A stretch of DNA of 13,295 bases from contig JAGCCD010000113.1 of assembly GCA_017651785.1 (NCBI GenBank), forward strand, positions 1 to 13,295, read 5' to 3'. Shown here one piece after another: positions 1 through 9,186 of this stretch (its first letter is position 1; every line of letters begins with the position of its first letter). The stretch comes from Bacteroidales bacterium. GTDB taxonomy: Bacteria; Bacteroidota; Bacteroidia; Bacteroidales; UBA932. The notes under the pieces are model-generated. The model worked only from the letters and a program-made list of their open reading frames with translations, was not told the origin of the DNA and ran no database searches. The position numbers and the translations under genes were made by a program.

Positions 1-206
<206 letters not shown>

Positions 207-239
207 TCAATTTTCCGTAAAGATACTCAAAAAAATGAC

Positions 240-247
240 TACATTTG
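240..247 (+). promoter_or_regulatory. Bacteroidota -7 box for the response regulator gene
   Basis: TACATTTG matches the Bacteroidota primary-sigma -7 consensus TAnnTTTG exactly and lies 23 bp before the GTG at 271. No good -33 TTTG is seen at the usual spacing (only TTTT at 211-214). Its position argues against the in-frame ATGs at 169 and 235 as start codons, because both would lie upstream of or within the promoter. Confidence 0.45.
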
Positions 248-270
248 CAAGAATAAATAACCGACTTAAC

Positions 271-1422
271 GTGAAAGTACTCATCATAGACGACGAAAGG
301 GCAATCCGCAATTCGCTCAAGGAGATTATCGAATACGAAGGCCACACCGTGTCGCTGGCAGAGAACGGCAAGCAGGGCTATGAAGCGGCCATGGCGGAGA
401 GTTTCGACGCCATATTCTGCGACATCAAGATGCCCGAGATGGACGGCGTGGAAGTGCTGCAGAAACTTGTGGAAGAGGGTTGCGAGGCCTCTATCATCAT
501 GATTTCGGGTCACGGCGACATAGACACCGCGGTGGATTGCATCAAGAAGGGTGCGTTCGACTTCATCCAGAAGCCGCTTGACCTTAACCGCATCCTCATC
601 ACCGTAAAGAACGCCACAGACAAGACCAAGCTCGTCGCCCAGACCAGAATCCTCAAGAAGAAAGCCTACGGAACAGACCGCATGGTGGGAGAGTCCGCGG
701 CCATAGCCCGCGTGAGGGAAATAATAGAGAAAGTGGCGCCCACCCCCGCCCGTGTGCTAATTACTGGCGGCAACGGCTCGGGCAAGGAACTCGTGGCCCG
801 CAGCCTGCACGCCCTTAGCGACCGCGCCGCCCAGCCATACGTAGAGGTAAACTGCGCCGCCATCCCCTCCGAACTCATAGAGAGCGAGCTCTTCGGCCAC
901 GAGAAAGGTTCCTTCACCTCGGCAATACGCCAGCACAAGGGAAAGTTCGAGCAGGCCGACGGAGGCACCCTCTTCCTGGACGAGATAGGCGACATGTCAC
1001 TCGCCGCCCAGGCCAAAGTGCTCCGTGTACTGCAGGAGAACAAGCTCTCGCGCGTCGGATCTGATGCAGACATAAAGGTAGACGTACGCGTTGTGGCCGC
1101 AACCAACAAGAATCTGCTTGCAGAAATAGAGAAAGGCAACTTCCGCGAAGACCTTTACCACCGTCTGAGCGTCATCGTAATCCACGTCCCCAGCCTGGAC
1201 GAACGCAAGGAAGACATCCCCCTGCTGGTAGACTACTTTGTGGAAAAGATCTGCAACGAGACGGCGATGCCCCGCAAGACCTTCTCTGCCGAGGCCGTAA
1301 AACTCCTTCAGGAGCGCTCGTGGAAGGGCAATATCCGCGAGCTGCACAACGTGGTTGAGCGCCTCCTCATCCTGGGAGATTCAGAAATCTCTGCCCAGAA
1401 CATAAGGGATTACGTCCTTTAA
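271..1422 (+). CDS. Sigma-54-dependent response regulator lacking a DNA-binding domain (NtrX-like)
   Basis: A two-component response regulator predicted to remodel sigma-54 RNA polymerase using ATP. From GTG 271 it is 383 residues. Residues 1-115 form a receiver domain: acidic pocket D7/D8, phospho-acceptor D51, S79 and K101. Residues about 140-375 form the AAA+ domain: Walker A GGNGSGK (166-172), the sigma-54 contact loop as GSFTSA (213-218) instead of GAFTGA, Walker B GTLFLDE with D237/E238, and arginine-finger region around R292-R298. The protein ends about 30 residues after the WKGNIRE motif, at DYVL, so the Fis-type helix-turn-helix of classical NtrC (about 450-470 residues) is absent. 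GTG 271 is chosen because the receiver starts directly with MKVLIIDDE and a -7 box lies just upstream; extending to ATG 169 would run into cmk. It converges on the kinase gene, its probable partner, and the two stops overlap by 4 bp. Activators without a DNA-binding domain are known (FlgR of Helicobacter, CtcC of Chlamydia). Targets cannot be read from this window. Confidence 0.93.
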   Translation: MKVLIIDDERAIRNSLKEIIEYEGHTVSLAENGKQGYEAAMAESFDAIFCDIKMPEMDGVEVLQKLVEEGCEASIIMISGHGDIDTAVDCIKKGAFDFIQKPLDLNRILITVKNATDKTKLVAQTRILKKKAYGTDRMVGESAAIARVREIIEKVAPTPARVLITGGNGSGKELVARSLHALSDRAAQPYVEVNCAAIPSELIESELFGHEKGSFTSAIRQHKGKFEQADGGTLFLDEIGDMSLAAQAKVLRVLQENKLSRVGSDADIKVDVRVVAATNKNLLAEIEKGNFREDLYHRLSVIVIHVPSLDERKEDIPLLVDYFVEKICNETAMPRKTFSAEAVKLLQERSWKGNIRELHNVVERLLILGDSEISAQNIRDYVL

Positions 1423-4400
1423 ACCCCTGCCGGATAAGTAACCGTGAAGCACGCTCCTCCCAGCGTGAAGGATTTCGTGTACCCGATGGTGGCTCCGCAG
1501 CTTTCCAGTATGCTGCGCGATATGGCGAGGCCGAGGCCTGAGCCGCCGTTCTTTGTGGTGAAGTTGGGGGTGAAGAGGCGGGAACGGTTTTCTTCCGATA
1601 CGCCCGGGCCGTTGTCCTCAACCACAAAATCATAGAAGCCTTCGCGCGTGGAGCGGCGCAGGGAGACGTTTATGCAGGCTCCGGGAGTGTTCTCCAAGGC
1701 TTGTACGGCGTTGCCCAGCAAATTCACTATGACGCGGGTGAGCTGGGGGCGGGGTCCGCTTATCATTGCGCCTGAAAGGCCCATATAGTTGAAGGTTATG
1801 TCCTCCCTTCCCGAGAACATCGATATCTCTTCCTGCAGCAGGACGTCAAGGTCGAACTCTGTATGCTCCTCGGTGTACAGTCGGGCGAAGGTGGAGAATT
1901 CGTTGGACGTCTCCGTGAGGATGTCTATGTGGTCAAGCAGCGTCTTGCTCACCTCGTCGAACTTGTCAACCCAGGTGGGGTCTCCCTTCTGCTTGAGGCG
2001 TATGAGCCTCTGTATCTGGAGCTTCATGGGCGTGAGCGGGTTCTTGATTTCGTGCGCCACCTGGCGTGCCATTGCGCTCCAGGCCTTGTCACGCTCTGCG
2101 TGGGCAAGCCGATCGCTGCTGTCTTTCAGCTCGTCTACCATACGGTTGTATGTGTCTACGAGAGCGGAAATCTCGTCGGTGCGGTTGTAGGAGATATGCT
2201 CCAGAGATCCCCGTCCCGCCCTGCTCATGCTGGCCCGCACAACGCTCAGCGGCTGGAAGACGCTGTCCAGTAAAGCCGACTCGGAAAGCCGCGCCAGTAT
2301 GAACAGCAGCAGGAAAACGGCGATTATGGACATAAGGTGCATTATGGCGTCGCGCTCGAAGTCGTAGCCGTTCTGCACGTAAGGGGAGCAGAGGATGGCT
2401 ATCTGACGGCCCTCGGGGTCGGACAGAGGCATATACATATTGTAGTAGTGCCTCAGGCCGCGTCCCTGCTTGAGGATGCAGTAGCGTTTGTTGAGGGTGA
2501 GGATCTCTTTCAGCGCCTCGGCCTCTATCCGGTATCCGAGGATGAGGTGGTCCAGAACCTCGGGGTTGGTGCTGAGCAATATACGGCCGTCTATGCCGTA
2601 GACGCTTATGTCGGAGCCGGTGTTGTCAGAGACGCTGCGTATCAGGGCTGCGAATTCGGCGCCGCCCGGGACGTCGGAGTCTTTCAGGTCGCGCATGCCG
2701 TTCTGGGCCTGGAGCTGTATAGAGTTGATTCTCTCCGACATTATTGCCCGCTGATTGGCCTCGTTGCGCCGGTATACGAAGGCAACGCTGGCGGCGGCCA
2801 TTACTACGAGCGACAGGATGAGCGACACCTGCAGTATCATCGAGATGCGCGAGCGGAAATAAGTGACCTCTTTATCCGGACGCTCCCGGTTCCAGGGCCT
2901 GAACGCTCCCAGGAAGAAGTACATGGCCAGCGCAAGTATAAGGCCGGCGATGATATAGCTGAAGCTGGCAGAGCTGCGCCTGGATATGATTACCGACTCG
3001 TCCGGAGCCACGACGCTCACGAAGTGCTCGTAGCCGTCCCGCGTATAATGGCGCATGCCGTCGTTGTAGACGGAAACTTTGAGCCAGTCGTCCATCCTGG
3101 TGGAATAGGGGTATGTGCCCCTGAACGACTTGAGCGCGGAACCGGTGTAGCGGGCGTACGAGTAGATGCGGGGGATGGTCATCCTGCCGCCGGCAGACAT
3201 TGAAAGGAGCCTCTCGTAACCCTTGCCGGTGATGGCGCGCTGCTCTACGTCAAGGAACAGGTAAGAATACGGACCGCTCACGGAGAAGCGGAACACGCCT
3301 ACGTACCGGGAGGGGCCGTCGTCTGTGGGGATGGATGCGAATGCGGAGCCCTCGGCTATAGGCGTGCCTTCCTGCATGAGCTCCGTAAGGCGAGCGGCGA
3401 ACTCGGGGGAATTCTCGTCCCGGAAGATCTGCACGCCTATGGAGCAGTCCTGCGACACGCTCAGCAGGTAATTGTCTACTATCCTGTTGCGGATTATGCC
3501 CTCTGTGCCCTCGATGCCGGAAAGAGTGGTGATTACGGCGTCCTCAGGGATGCGGCGTTCTACCCTCAGGAGCTGCAGCTCCAGGTTGATGTTCCTGTCT
3601 ACGGCAAGGCGCTCGGCCCAAACCCCTGTGCGGTTCTGCTCCTTGGAGAAACCCAGGATTGCGGTAGTTGCTACCATATACACCGCCACCGCGCTGGCGA
3701 AGATGGTGCGCGGGCGACGGTCGAACATATTGACGTGCCTGCCAAGGAGCCGCGAGTTGATGGGCTGAAGAAGCTGTATTAGCAGCGGTAACGACGCCAG
3801 CATGCTCAGCATGGACGAGTACACGAGAAGCGTGTACCACGAAACGCCGCCAAGCTTGTACAGCTCAAGCGTGATGCCCGAGTTGAGGATTATGCTCTTG
3901 AGTGTGTAGTGCGTGTAGACGCACAGAAGTATAAGCGCCGCAATGTCCAGGCCGACAAGTATCCAGGTGAGCGCCTTTGAGCGTACAGCCGCCCATATGT
4001 CCCTGCGGGCAAGATAGATACTCACGGAACACAGCAGTATGGTGATGTTCACCAGGATGACGGCTCCCAGCGAATACAGGAAGCCGCTTCCGGCGTACAC
4101 CATAGGGGAGAAGACCGCCAGTTCCGTGCGTAACCCTCTGCCCCAGAAATACATAGCCAGTGTGGCTGCGATAATGAAGACGCAAGAGACCAGGGCGCGC
4201 AGGCGCGTGCGCCGCATAAACACGAAAAGCAGCGATGCCGACAGGAAAAACGCCAGCGAGAGCCAGACCAGCAGGGGATTGGCCATTACGGCAACCGAGC
4301 CCGAGTCGTATGTTACCTTGAAGACGGGGCGTTCGCCAAGGAACACCGGGCTGCCCTCGCTTGAGGTAAGGGCGCGGATGGAATAGTGCTGGCCCGTATG

Positions 4401-4892
4401 GAAGCGGCGGTTGATGCCTCCGGGGTTACGGGTATCCAGCGAATTCATTATGAGCAGGCCGGCGATGATGCGGGTGCCGTTGTCGTTCAGGGATTTGACC
4501 AGATACCAGCTGGGGCCCATGTTGAGCAGGATGGGATCGGGACCCGCGTAGCTCAGGGGAGAGTCTATGTTGGCGCGCGGGCTCACGAGCCTCTGAACCA
4601 TTAGGCGTGAGCTGATGCGGTCGTTCAGGAGAGGGAAGCGGCCGCGCCAGGAGCGCAGGGTGTCGTCCGTATAGGTGTAGATGACCATGTCTTCCGGCAG
4701 TTTTGCCTGGGGACGGTCTATGTAGCGGTCCAGTTTGGCCATGCGGCGCTCCAGATGCCTCTCTACCTTTGCGGCGGCGGAGCGGGTGTCGCCCACCGAG
4801 CGGGGTTTCGCCACTGCGATCAGGAGCAGAAGGGCGCTGGCGGCCACCAGCACCGGTACGAGTATGTCGAGAAAACGCGGGTTCTTACTCAT
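1419..4892 (-). CDS. Large multi-pass NtrY-like sensor histidine kinase
   Basis: An inner-membrane sensor kinase of 1157 residues, expected to phosphorylate the convergent sigma-54 regulator. Hydrophobic segments lie at about 8-28, 206-226, 233-250, 266-293, 308-328, 353-375, 397-415, 643-661, 684-707 and 852-868. Extracytoplasmic parts are probably 29-205, about 416-642 and 708-851; the last resembles a single Cache/PAS-like sensor just before the final membrane helix. Then come HAMP (about 869-925), the dimerisation helix with H947 in [11 protein letters not shown], the N box near 1060 ([10 protein letters not shown]), DNGPG (1093-1097) and GSGLGL (about 1116-1121). All catalytic kinase motifs are present, so it should be active. 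There is no receiver or PAS domain in the cytoplasm. It starts at ATG 4892, 8 bp inside the end of rlmH, which suggests translational coupling and a shared transcript. The ligand is unknown. It is much larger than typical NtrY (about 700-770 residues). Confidence 0.93.
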   Translation of the reverse strand: MSKNPRFLDILVPVLVAASALLLLIAVAKPRSVGDTRSAAAKVERHLERRMAKLDRYIDRPQAKLPEDMVIYTYTDDTLRSWRGRFPLLNDRISSRLMVQRLVSPRANIDSPLSYAGPDPILLNMGPSWYLVKSLNDNGTRIIAGLLIMNSLDTRNPGGINRRFHTGQHYSIRALTSSEGSPVFLGERPVFKVTYDSGSVAVMANPLLVWLSLAFFLSASLLFVFMRRTRLRALVSCVFIIAATLAMYFWGRGLRTELAVFSPMVYAGSGFLYSLGAVILVNITILLCSVSIYLARRDIWAAVRSKALTWILVGLDIAALILLCVYTHYTLKSIILNSGITLELYKLGGVSWYTLLVYSSMLSMLASLPLLIQLLQPINSRLLGRHVNMFDRRPRTIFASAVAVYMVATTAILGFSKEQNRTGVWAERLAVDRNINLELQLLRVERRIPEDAVITTLSGIEGTEGIIRNRIVDNYLLSVSQDCSIGVQIFRDENSPEFAARLTELMQEGTPIAEGSAFASIPTDDGPSRYVGVFRFSVSGPYSYLFLDVEQRAITGKGYERLLSMSAGGRMTIPRIYSYARYTGSALKSFRGTYPYSTRMDDWLKVSVYNDGMRHYTRDGYEHFVSVVAPDESVIISRRSSASFSYIIAGLILALAMYFFLGAFRPWNRERPDKEVTYFRSRISMILQVSLILSLVVMAAASVAFVYRRNEANQRAIMSERINSIQLQAQNGMRDLKDSDVPGGAEFAALIRSVSDNTGSDISVYGIDGRILLSTNPEVLDHLILGYRIEAEALKEILTLNKRYCILKQGRGLRHYYNMYMPLSDPEGRQIAILCSPYVQNGYDFERDAIMHLMSIIAVFLLLFILARLSESALLDSVFQPLSVVRASMSRAGRGSLEHISYNRTDEISALVDTYNRMVDELKDSSDRLAHAERDKAWSAMARQVAHEIKNPLTPMKLQIQRLIRLKQKGDPTWVDKFDEVSKTLLDHIDILTETSNEFSTFARLYTEEHTEFDLDVLLQEEISMFSGREDITFNYMGLSGAMISGPRPQLTRVIVNLLGNAVQALENTPGACINVSLRRSTREGFYDFVVEDNGPGVSEENRSRLFTPNFTTKNGGSGLGLAISRSILESCGATIGYTKSFTLGGACFTVTYPAGV

Positions 4893-5355
4893 TGTGATAA
4901 GGTTCTCCCTTCAGTATCGTGAAGGCACGGTAGAGTTGCTCTGCAAAAATCGTTCTCACAAGCTGATGGGAGGCTGTCATTTTTGAAAGTGACAGTTTTC
5001 CGTCGGCCCTGGCATACACCTCGGGAGCGAATCCGAACGCCCCGCCGATCACGAAAACGAGGTTCTTTCCGGCCGAGAGCCAGCGCTGAAGGCGGTCTGC
5101 AAAGCCCACGGAGGTGTATTCCTCGCCGTGCTCGTCAAGCAGGATCACGGTATCGGACGGCTTGACGGCCTTGAGGAGCACCGCCGCCTCGCGGGTTTTG
5201 AGCTGGTCCGCACTCAGGGAGCCGGTTCCCTTGAGGGAGGGAATCTCGTTGATGGAAAACGGCACGTAGTGGACCAGCCGGGAGGCATACATCTTCAAAC
5301 CCTCGGCTACCCAGGAAACGTCCGTCTTTCCCATAGTGAGCAGCGTGATGTGCAT
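4885..5355 (-). CDS. rlmH: 23S rRNA pseudouridine-1915 N3-methyltransferase
   Basis: RlmH is a small SPOUT-class enzyme that methylates N3 of pseudouridine 1915 in helix 69 of 23S rRNA on assembled ribosomes, using S-adenosylmethionine. The product is 156 residues, the normal family length. Family marks are the start MHITLLTMGKT, the SAM-binding knot loop IGGAFGF (103-109; most relatives have IGGPxG), and the C-terminal block LSLSKMTASHQLVRTIFAEQLYRA (split here as residues 121-144) ending in GEPYHNE. The frame stays open upstream, but ATG 5355 gives the family N-terminus and sits directly below a good promoter. Its 3' end overlaps the kinase start by 8 bp, so rlmH and the kinase probably form an operon. 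Divergent from the DUF4783 gene. Confidence 0.95.
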   Translation of the reverse strand: MHITLLTMGKTDVSWVAEGLKMYASRLVHYVPFSINEIPSLKGTGSLSADQLKTREAAVLLKAVKPSDTVILLDEHGEEYTSVGFADRLQRWLSAGKNLVFVIGGAFGFAPEVYARADGKLSLSKMTASHQLVRTIFAEQLYRAFTILKGEPYHNE

Positions 5356-5358
5356 ACG

Positions 5359-5389
5359 TTGCAAAAATAAGAAACTGGCTTGATATTTG
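5359..5389 (+). promoter_or_regulatory. Promoter of the DUF4783 gene
   Basis: On the plus strand, TTG (5359-5361), 20 bp, then GATATTTG (5382-5389), one mismatch to TAnnTTTG. The expected transcript start is a few bases beyond, leaving about 12-15 nt before ATG 5408. It overlaps the rlmH promoter almost completely. Confidence 0.45.
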
Positions 5390-5392
5390 CAA
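5362..5392 (-). promoter_or_regulatory. rlmH-kinase promoter (-33 TTG, -7 TAnnTTTG)
   Basis: On the minus strand, TTG (5392-5390), then 20 bp, then TATTTTTG (5369-5362), an exact TAnnTTTG box. The box ends only 6 bp before the rlmH ATG, so the transcript would have almost no leader. The same DNA also carries the promoter-like elements of the opposite gene. Confidence 0.55.
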
Positions 5393-5407
5393 TGATTTGC
5401 GCTCGGT

Positions 5408-5851
5408 ATGAAGCATTTCCGTATTGTGTTCGCAGTGCTTTCCGCTTTGCTTGCGGGCATCCCTGCCGCCGCCCAGAAGTCTTTCGCCGGCGGCGTGGTA
5501 AACGTGTCAGCCTCCCAGGCCAGCACGGACGACGTCCTTATCCCTATAAGCAAATACATCGCTTCCGGCAACGCCGAGGCCCTTTCCGCCTGGTTTGCAG
5601 ACAATCTTGAGATAGCCATCCTTTCGCGTGAAAGCGACGCCTCTCGCGCCCAGGCCAAGCAGATAGTCAAGACTTTCTTCGACAATTATACCCCCCGCAG
5701 CTTCAACATAGACCACACCTCGGGACGTGCCGGCATGAAGTACGCCCTAGGCACGCTCAAGGCGGGCGGAGAAACCTTCACCGTCACCATTTTCCTGAGT
5801 TTCAAGGTAAATACCTATAAGATCCAGCACCTCAAGATAGAAAGATTCTGA
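5408..5851 (+). CDS. Secreted DUF4783 (lumazine-binding-like fold) protein
   Basis: A 147-residue exported protein of the DUF4783 family, which is largely confined to Bacteroidota. Residues 1-22 form a signal peptide: K2/H3/R5, a hydrophobic core, then IPAAAQ with likely signal peptidase I cleavage after Ala; no lipobox cysteine. The mature part carries the family's pattern: PISKYIASGNAEALSAWFA (46-64), EIAILSRE, then SRAQAKQIVKTFFDNY, a YALGTL strand and a C-terminal LKIERF strand. This suggests a small NTF2/SnoaL-like alpha+beta fold in the periplasm. No catalytic residues are known to me for the family and the function is unknown. In relatives it is often found near rlmH and nadC; here rlmH is divergent and nadC is missing. 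It converges on recJ with 2 bp between stop codons. Confidence 0.88.
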   Translation: MKHFRIVFAVLSALLAGIPAAAQKSFAGGVVNVSASQASTDDVLIPISKYIASGNAEALSAWFADNLEIAILSRESDASRAQAKQIVKTFFDNYTPRSFNIDHTSGRAGMKYALGTLKAGGETFTVTIFLSFKVNTYKIQHLKIERF

Positions 5852-5853
5852 AC

Positions 5854-7587
5854 TTAAATGAGTTCCTCCCTTTCCCTGAGGTCTCTTACGCGGAGCTGTA
5901 TGGTGGAGTTGCCGCGGTAATAATTTTCCACAATGGAATAGCAGACGTCAAGCGGATTGCCCGACTTTATGTAGTCGTAGTAATCGGCCATGTTGAATGC
6001 TATGGCGGCAATCTGGTGGTATGGCTGCGACTCCTGGATGAGGTCCAGCTTGAGGTGCATGCCGCCCGCTCCCACTTTGCGGCCGTTGCCGGCGTCGTAT
6101 ACGTTCTCGGTGCAGAAGACGGGGTTGCCGTTGCCGGGGCCGAATGGCTGGAACTGCTTTAGGATGCGGAAGAACTTGGGCGTGATCTGGGAGAAGTCAA
6201 GCACAGCGTCTATGTCTACCACCGGAACAAGCATATCCGAGGTTATTTTGCCCGAGATGAAGGCGTCTATGCGGCTGGCGAACTCGGGAAGATTCTCTTC
6301 CTTGAGGGTGAGGCCGGCGGCGTATACGTGGCCGCCGAAGTTCTCCAGCAGGTCTGCGCAGCTTTCTATGGCCTCGTACAGGTCGAATCCCGCAACGCTG
6401 CGGGCGCTTCCCGTTACGAATCCGTTGGACTTGGTGAGCACTACGGTGGGCTTGTAGTATGCCTCTACAAGGCGCGAGGCCACTATTCCCACTATGCCCT
6501 TGCTCCACTTGGGGTTGTATACCACGGTGGCATTTTCCCGGGCGAGGCAGCGGCCGCTTTCTACCATTTCAAGCGCCTCTTTGGTGACCTCGCGGTCTAT
6601 GCTCTTGCGGTCGTTGTTGTTCTCGTTGATCTTCTCTCCGAGGAACATTGCCTTGTCCTGCTGGGTGCAGGTGAGGAGCTCTACGGCCAGGCGGCCGGAT
6701 TCCATTCGGCCCGCGGCGTTGATGCGGGGGCCGATCTTGAAGACTATGTCGTCTATTCCAATGTGTCCGGGCTCCAGGTTGGAGAGCACTATCATTGCCA
6801 GAAGGCCCTTGCGGGGGTCTTCGTTGAGCTGCTTGAGGCCGAAGTGGGAAAGGGTGCGGTTTTCTCCCACCATGGTAACGAGGTCCGACGCGATGCTCAC
6901 TACCAGCAGGTCAAGCAGGGGGATGAGGCTCTCGAACGGGACGTCGTAGCGCTTGGAATATGCCTGGACGAGCTTGAAGCCCACGCCGCAGCCCGACAGG
7001 TCGTCGAAGGGGTAGTTGCAGTCTTCCCTTTTGGGGTCAAGCACGGCCACTACGTCGGGAAGTGATTCTCCGGGAAGGTGGTGGTCGCAGATAATCATGT
7101 CTACGCCCTTGGACCTGGCGTATTCCGCCTTGTCTGTGGCCTTGATGCCGCAGTCAAGCGTGATGATGAGGCCGAAGCCGCCCTCGAAGGCCCAGTCTAT
7201 GCCTTTGTACGATACGCCGTAACCCTCGTCGTAACGGTCTGGAATATAGAAGTCTACGGCCGAGGTGAAGCGGTTTATGAACGAGTACACGAGAGCAACG
7301 GCGGTGGTGCCGTCTACGTCGTAGTCTCCGTATACGAGGATTTTTTCTCCGGTGGTGATGGCGCGGTGAAGCCTTTCTACGGCGGCGTCCATGTCTTTCA
7401 TGAGGAACGGGTCGTGGAGGTCTTCCAGGGCGGGGCGGAAGAAGGAGCGCGCCTGGTCGAAGGTTTCTACCCCGCGCTTGACCAGCAGGTCTGCAAGGAC
7501 GCGGTCTATGCCTACCTCGGCGGAGAGTTTCTCCACCTTGGCGGCGTCTGCCCGCTCTTTAACAATCCATTTGCATTCCCTGGTCAT
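5854..7587 (-). CDS. recJ: Single-stranded-DNA-specific exonuclease RecJ
   Basis: RecJ degrades single-stranded DNA 5' to 3' in recombinational repair (RecF pathway), mismatch repair and base-excision repair. At 577 residues it has the usual bacterial length. The DHH phosphoesterase core shows GDYDVDGTT (87-95), TLDCG with D145, CDHH (167-170) and the [14 protein letters not shown] block (224-237), all metal-binding motifs. The DHHA1 part carries NAAGRM (290-295) and FGGHVYAAG (417-425). Residues from about 455 to 570 form the OB-like C-terminal domain. Nothing is missing. ATG 7587 is the first start giving the typical N-terminus (KWIVKER). Divergent from lysS with a 57-bp spacer; a TAnnTTTG box (7616-7609 on this strand) precedes it. 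Confidence 0.96.
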   Translation of the reverse strand: MTRECKWIVKERADAAKVEKLSAEVGIDRVLADLLVKRGVETFDQARSFFRPALEDLHDPFLMKDMDAAVERLHRAITTGEKILVYGDYDVDGTTAVALVYSFINRFTSAVDFYIPDRYDEGYGVSYKGIDWAFEGGFGLIITLDCGIKATDKAEYARSKGVDMIICDHHLPGESLPDVVAVLDPKREDCNYPFDDLSGCGVGFKLVQAYSKRYDVPFESLIPLLDLLVVSIASDLVTMVGENRTLSHFGLKQLNEDPRKGLLAMIVLSNLEPGHIGIDDIVFKIGPRINAAGRMESGRLAVELLTCTQQDKAMFLGEKINENNNDRKSIDREVTKEALEMVESGRCLARENATVVYNPKWSKGIVGIVASRLVEAYYKPTVVLTKSNGFVTGSARSVAGFDLYEAIESCADLLENFGGHVYAAGLTLKEENLPEFASRIDAFISGKITSDMLVPVVDIDAVLDFSQITPKFFRILKQFQPFGPGNGNPVFCTENVYDAGNGRKVGAGGMHLKLDLIQESQPYHQIAAIAFNMADYYDYIKSGNPLDVCYSIVENYYRGNSTIQLRVRDLREREELI

Positions 7588-7608
7588 AGGTCATCAGTAC
7601 TTAGCCCA

Positions 7609-7616
7609 CAAATATA
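7609..7616 (-). promoter_or_regulatory. -7 box for recJ
   Basis: Minus-strand TATATTTG, an exact TAnnTTTG match, 21 bp upstream of the recJ ATG. I see no convincing -33 element at about 20 bp further upstream, so only half of the promoter is supported. Confidence 0.4.
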
Positions 7617-7629
7617 CCAATTTTTTTCG

Positions 7630-7637
7630 TACTTTTG
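7630..7637 (+). promoter_or_regulatory. -7 box for lysS
   Basis: TACTTTTG, an exact TAnnTTTG match, 7 bp before the lysS ATG, implying a very short or absent leader. It supports ATG 7645 as the start instead of the long in-frame upstream extension. No clear -33 TTTG at the usual spacing. Confidence 0.45.
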
Positions 7638-7644
7638 TACCGTC

Positions 7645-9180
7645 ATGAACATAGAACTTAGCGAACAGGAGCAGATTCGCCGCGAATCGCTGGCGAAGCT
7701 CAGAGAACTGGGCATAGAGCCCTATCCCGCGGCAGAGTATCCCGTAAACGCCTCGGCCGCAGAAATCACAGCAGGATACAACCCCGAGGAGGGCAATTTC
7801 TCCTCCGTCTGCATCGCAGGCCGCCTGATGAGCCGCCGTATAATGGGCGCCGCATCCTTCGGCGAGCTGCAGGACGAGAGCGGACGCATCCAGATATATG
7901 TCAAGCGGGACGAAATATGCCCCGGAGAAGACAAGACCATGTACAACACGGTCTGGAAGAAGCTCCTTGAGATCGGCGACATCATCGGCATAAAGGGCTT
8001 CGCCTTCATCACCCAGACAGGCCAGCTGAGCGTGCACGCGCTGGAGCTCACGCTCCTTAGCAAGTCGCTCCGCGTGCTCCCCATCGTAAAGGAGGCCGAG
8101 GGCCAGGTGTTCGACGCAGTGACGGACCCTGAACTCCGCTACCGCCGCCGCTACGTAGACCTCATCGTGAATCCCCAGGTAAAGGACGTATTCGTGAAGA
8201 GGGCCAGGATTATCGCCACAATGCGCGAGTACTTCAACGCCGCGGGCTGCCTTGAGGTAGAGACCCCCATCCTGCAGGGAATTCCCGGCGGCGCTACCGC
8301 CAGGCCCTTCGTTACGCACCACAACGCGCTTGATATCCCTCTCTATCTCCGTATCGCCAACGAGCTGTACCTCAAGAGGTTGATCGTGGGCGGCTACAAC
8401 GGCGTATACGAGTTTGCCAAAGACTTCCGCAACGAGGGAATGGACAAGACCCACAATCCCGAATTCACCTGCATGGAGATCTACGTGGCGTACAAGGACT
8501 ACAACTGGATGATGGCCTTCGTTGAGGAGATGCTCCGCAAGATCGCCCTCACCGTAAACGGCACCACAAAGGTGAACATCGCCGGAGAGGAGGTAGACTT
8601 TGCCGGTCCTTACCGCCGCCTCCCCATTCTGGACGCCATAAAGGAATACGCCGGAGTGGACGTGAAGGGTATGGACGAGGACGAGCTTCGCGCCACCTGC
8701 AAGCGCCTCGGAGTAGACATCGAGCCTTCAATGGGCAAGGGCAAGCTGATAGATGCTATCTTCGGCACCTTCTGCGAAGAGAAGCTCGTGCAGCCCACCT
8801 ATATAATCGATTACCCCGTAGAGATGTCGCCCCTCACCAAGCGCCATCGCACAGACCCCACCCTCACCGAGCGCTTCGAGCTCTTCGTGTGCGGCAAGGA
8901 GCTGGCAAACGCCTACTCCGAGCTCAACGATCCCATAGACCAGCTTGAGCGCTTCGAGGAGCAGGCCGCCCTCAAGTCCAAGGGAGACGACGAGGCGATG
9001 TACATAGACATGGACTTCGTGCGCGCCCTCGAGTACGGCATGCCTCCCACCTCCGGACTTGGAATGGGTATAGACCGCCTCACAATGTTCATGACGGGGC
9101 AGACCACCATCCAGGACGTCCTGTTCTTCCCCCAGATGAGGCCGGAAAAGACAAAGCAGAAAGAAGAGTCTGCAGAATAG
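7645..9180 (+). CDS. lysS: Lysyl-tRNA synthetase, class II
   Basis: Charges tRNA-Lys with lysine via lysyl-adenylate in the cytoplasm. From ATG 7645 the protein is 511 residues, normal for bacterial LysS. The anticodon-binding OB domain is at about 54-140 ([24 protein letters not shown]). Class II motifs are present: motif 1 around 187-215 ([14 protein letters not shown]), motif 2 around 257-285 ([19 protein letters not shown]) and motif 3 around 470-500 ([12 protein letters not shown]). The open frame extends 189 codons upstream, but that part lies antisense to recJ and includes the promoter region, so it is not coding. Some Bacteroides LysS proteins have a C-terminal extension; this one ends soon after motif 3 with a short charged tail. 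The RNA methyltransferase gene follows after 6 bp, probably in the same operon. Confidence 0.97.
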   Translation: MNIELSEQEQIRRESLAKLRELGIEPYPAAEYPVNASAAEITAGYNPEEGNFSSVCIAGRLMSRRIMGAASFGELQDESGRIQIYVKRDEICPGEDKTMYNTVWKKLLEIGDIIGIKGFAFITQTGQLSVHALELTLLSKSLRVLPIVKEAEGQVFDAVTDPELRYRRRYVDLIVNPQVKDVFVKRARIIATMREYFNAAGCLEVETPILQGIPGGATARPFVTHHNALDIPLYLRIANELYLKRLIVGGYNGVYEFAKDFRNEGMDKTHNPEFTCMEIYVAYKDYNWMMAFVEEMLRKIALTVNGTTKVNIAGEEVDFAGPYRRLPILDAIKEYAGVDVKGMDEDELRATCKRLGVDIEPSMGKGKLIDAIFGTFCEEKLVQPTYIIDYPVEMSPLTKRHRTDPTLTERFELFVCGKELANAYSELNDPIDQLERFEEQAALKSKGDDEAMYIDMDFVRALEYGMPPTSGLGMGIDRLTMFMTGQTTIQDVLFFPQMRPEKTKQKEESAE

Positions 9181-9186
9181 CGCCGC

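Noticed and set aside
2337..3203. A 288-codon plus-strand frame inside the histidine kinase gene
   Set aside because: It lies antisense to clear kinase sequence, has no family motif, and is explained by codon bias.
5356..5685. 110-codon N-terminal extension of RlmH
   Set aside because: It is antisense to the DUF4783 gene and RlmH proteins are about 155 residues starting at the MHITLL-type strand.
7629..7640. GTAC-TTTT-GTAC inverted repeat before lysS as a regulator site
   Set aside because: Only 4-bp arms, and it coincides with the -7 box; too short to support an operator.
7078..7644. Long N-terminal extension of LysS in the same frame
   Set aside because: It is antisense to recJ, includes the intergenic promoter boxes, and known LysS proteins begin close to ATG 7645.
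7594..8454. A 286-codon minus-strand frame opposite lysS
   Set aside because: Antisense shadow of lysS; its start lies inside conserved motif-2 sequence and no domain can be recognised.
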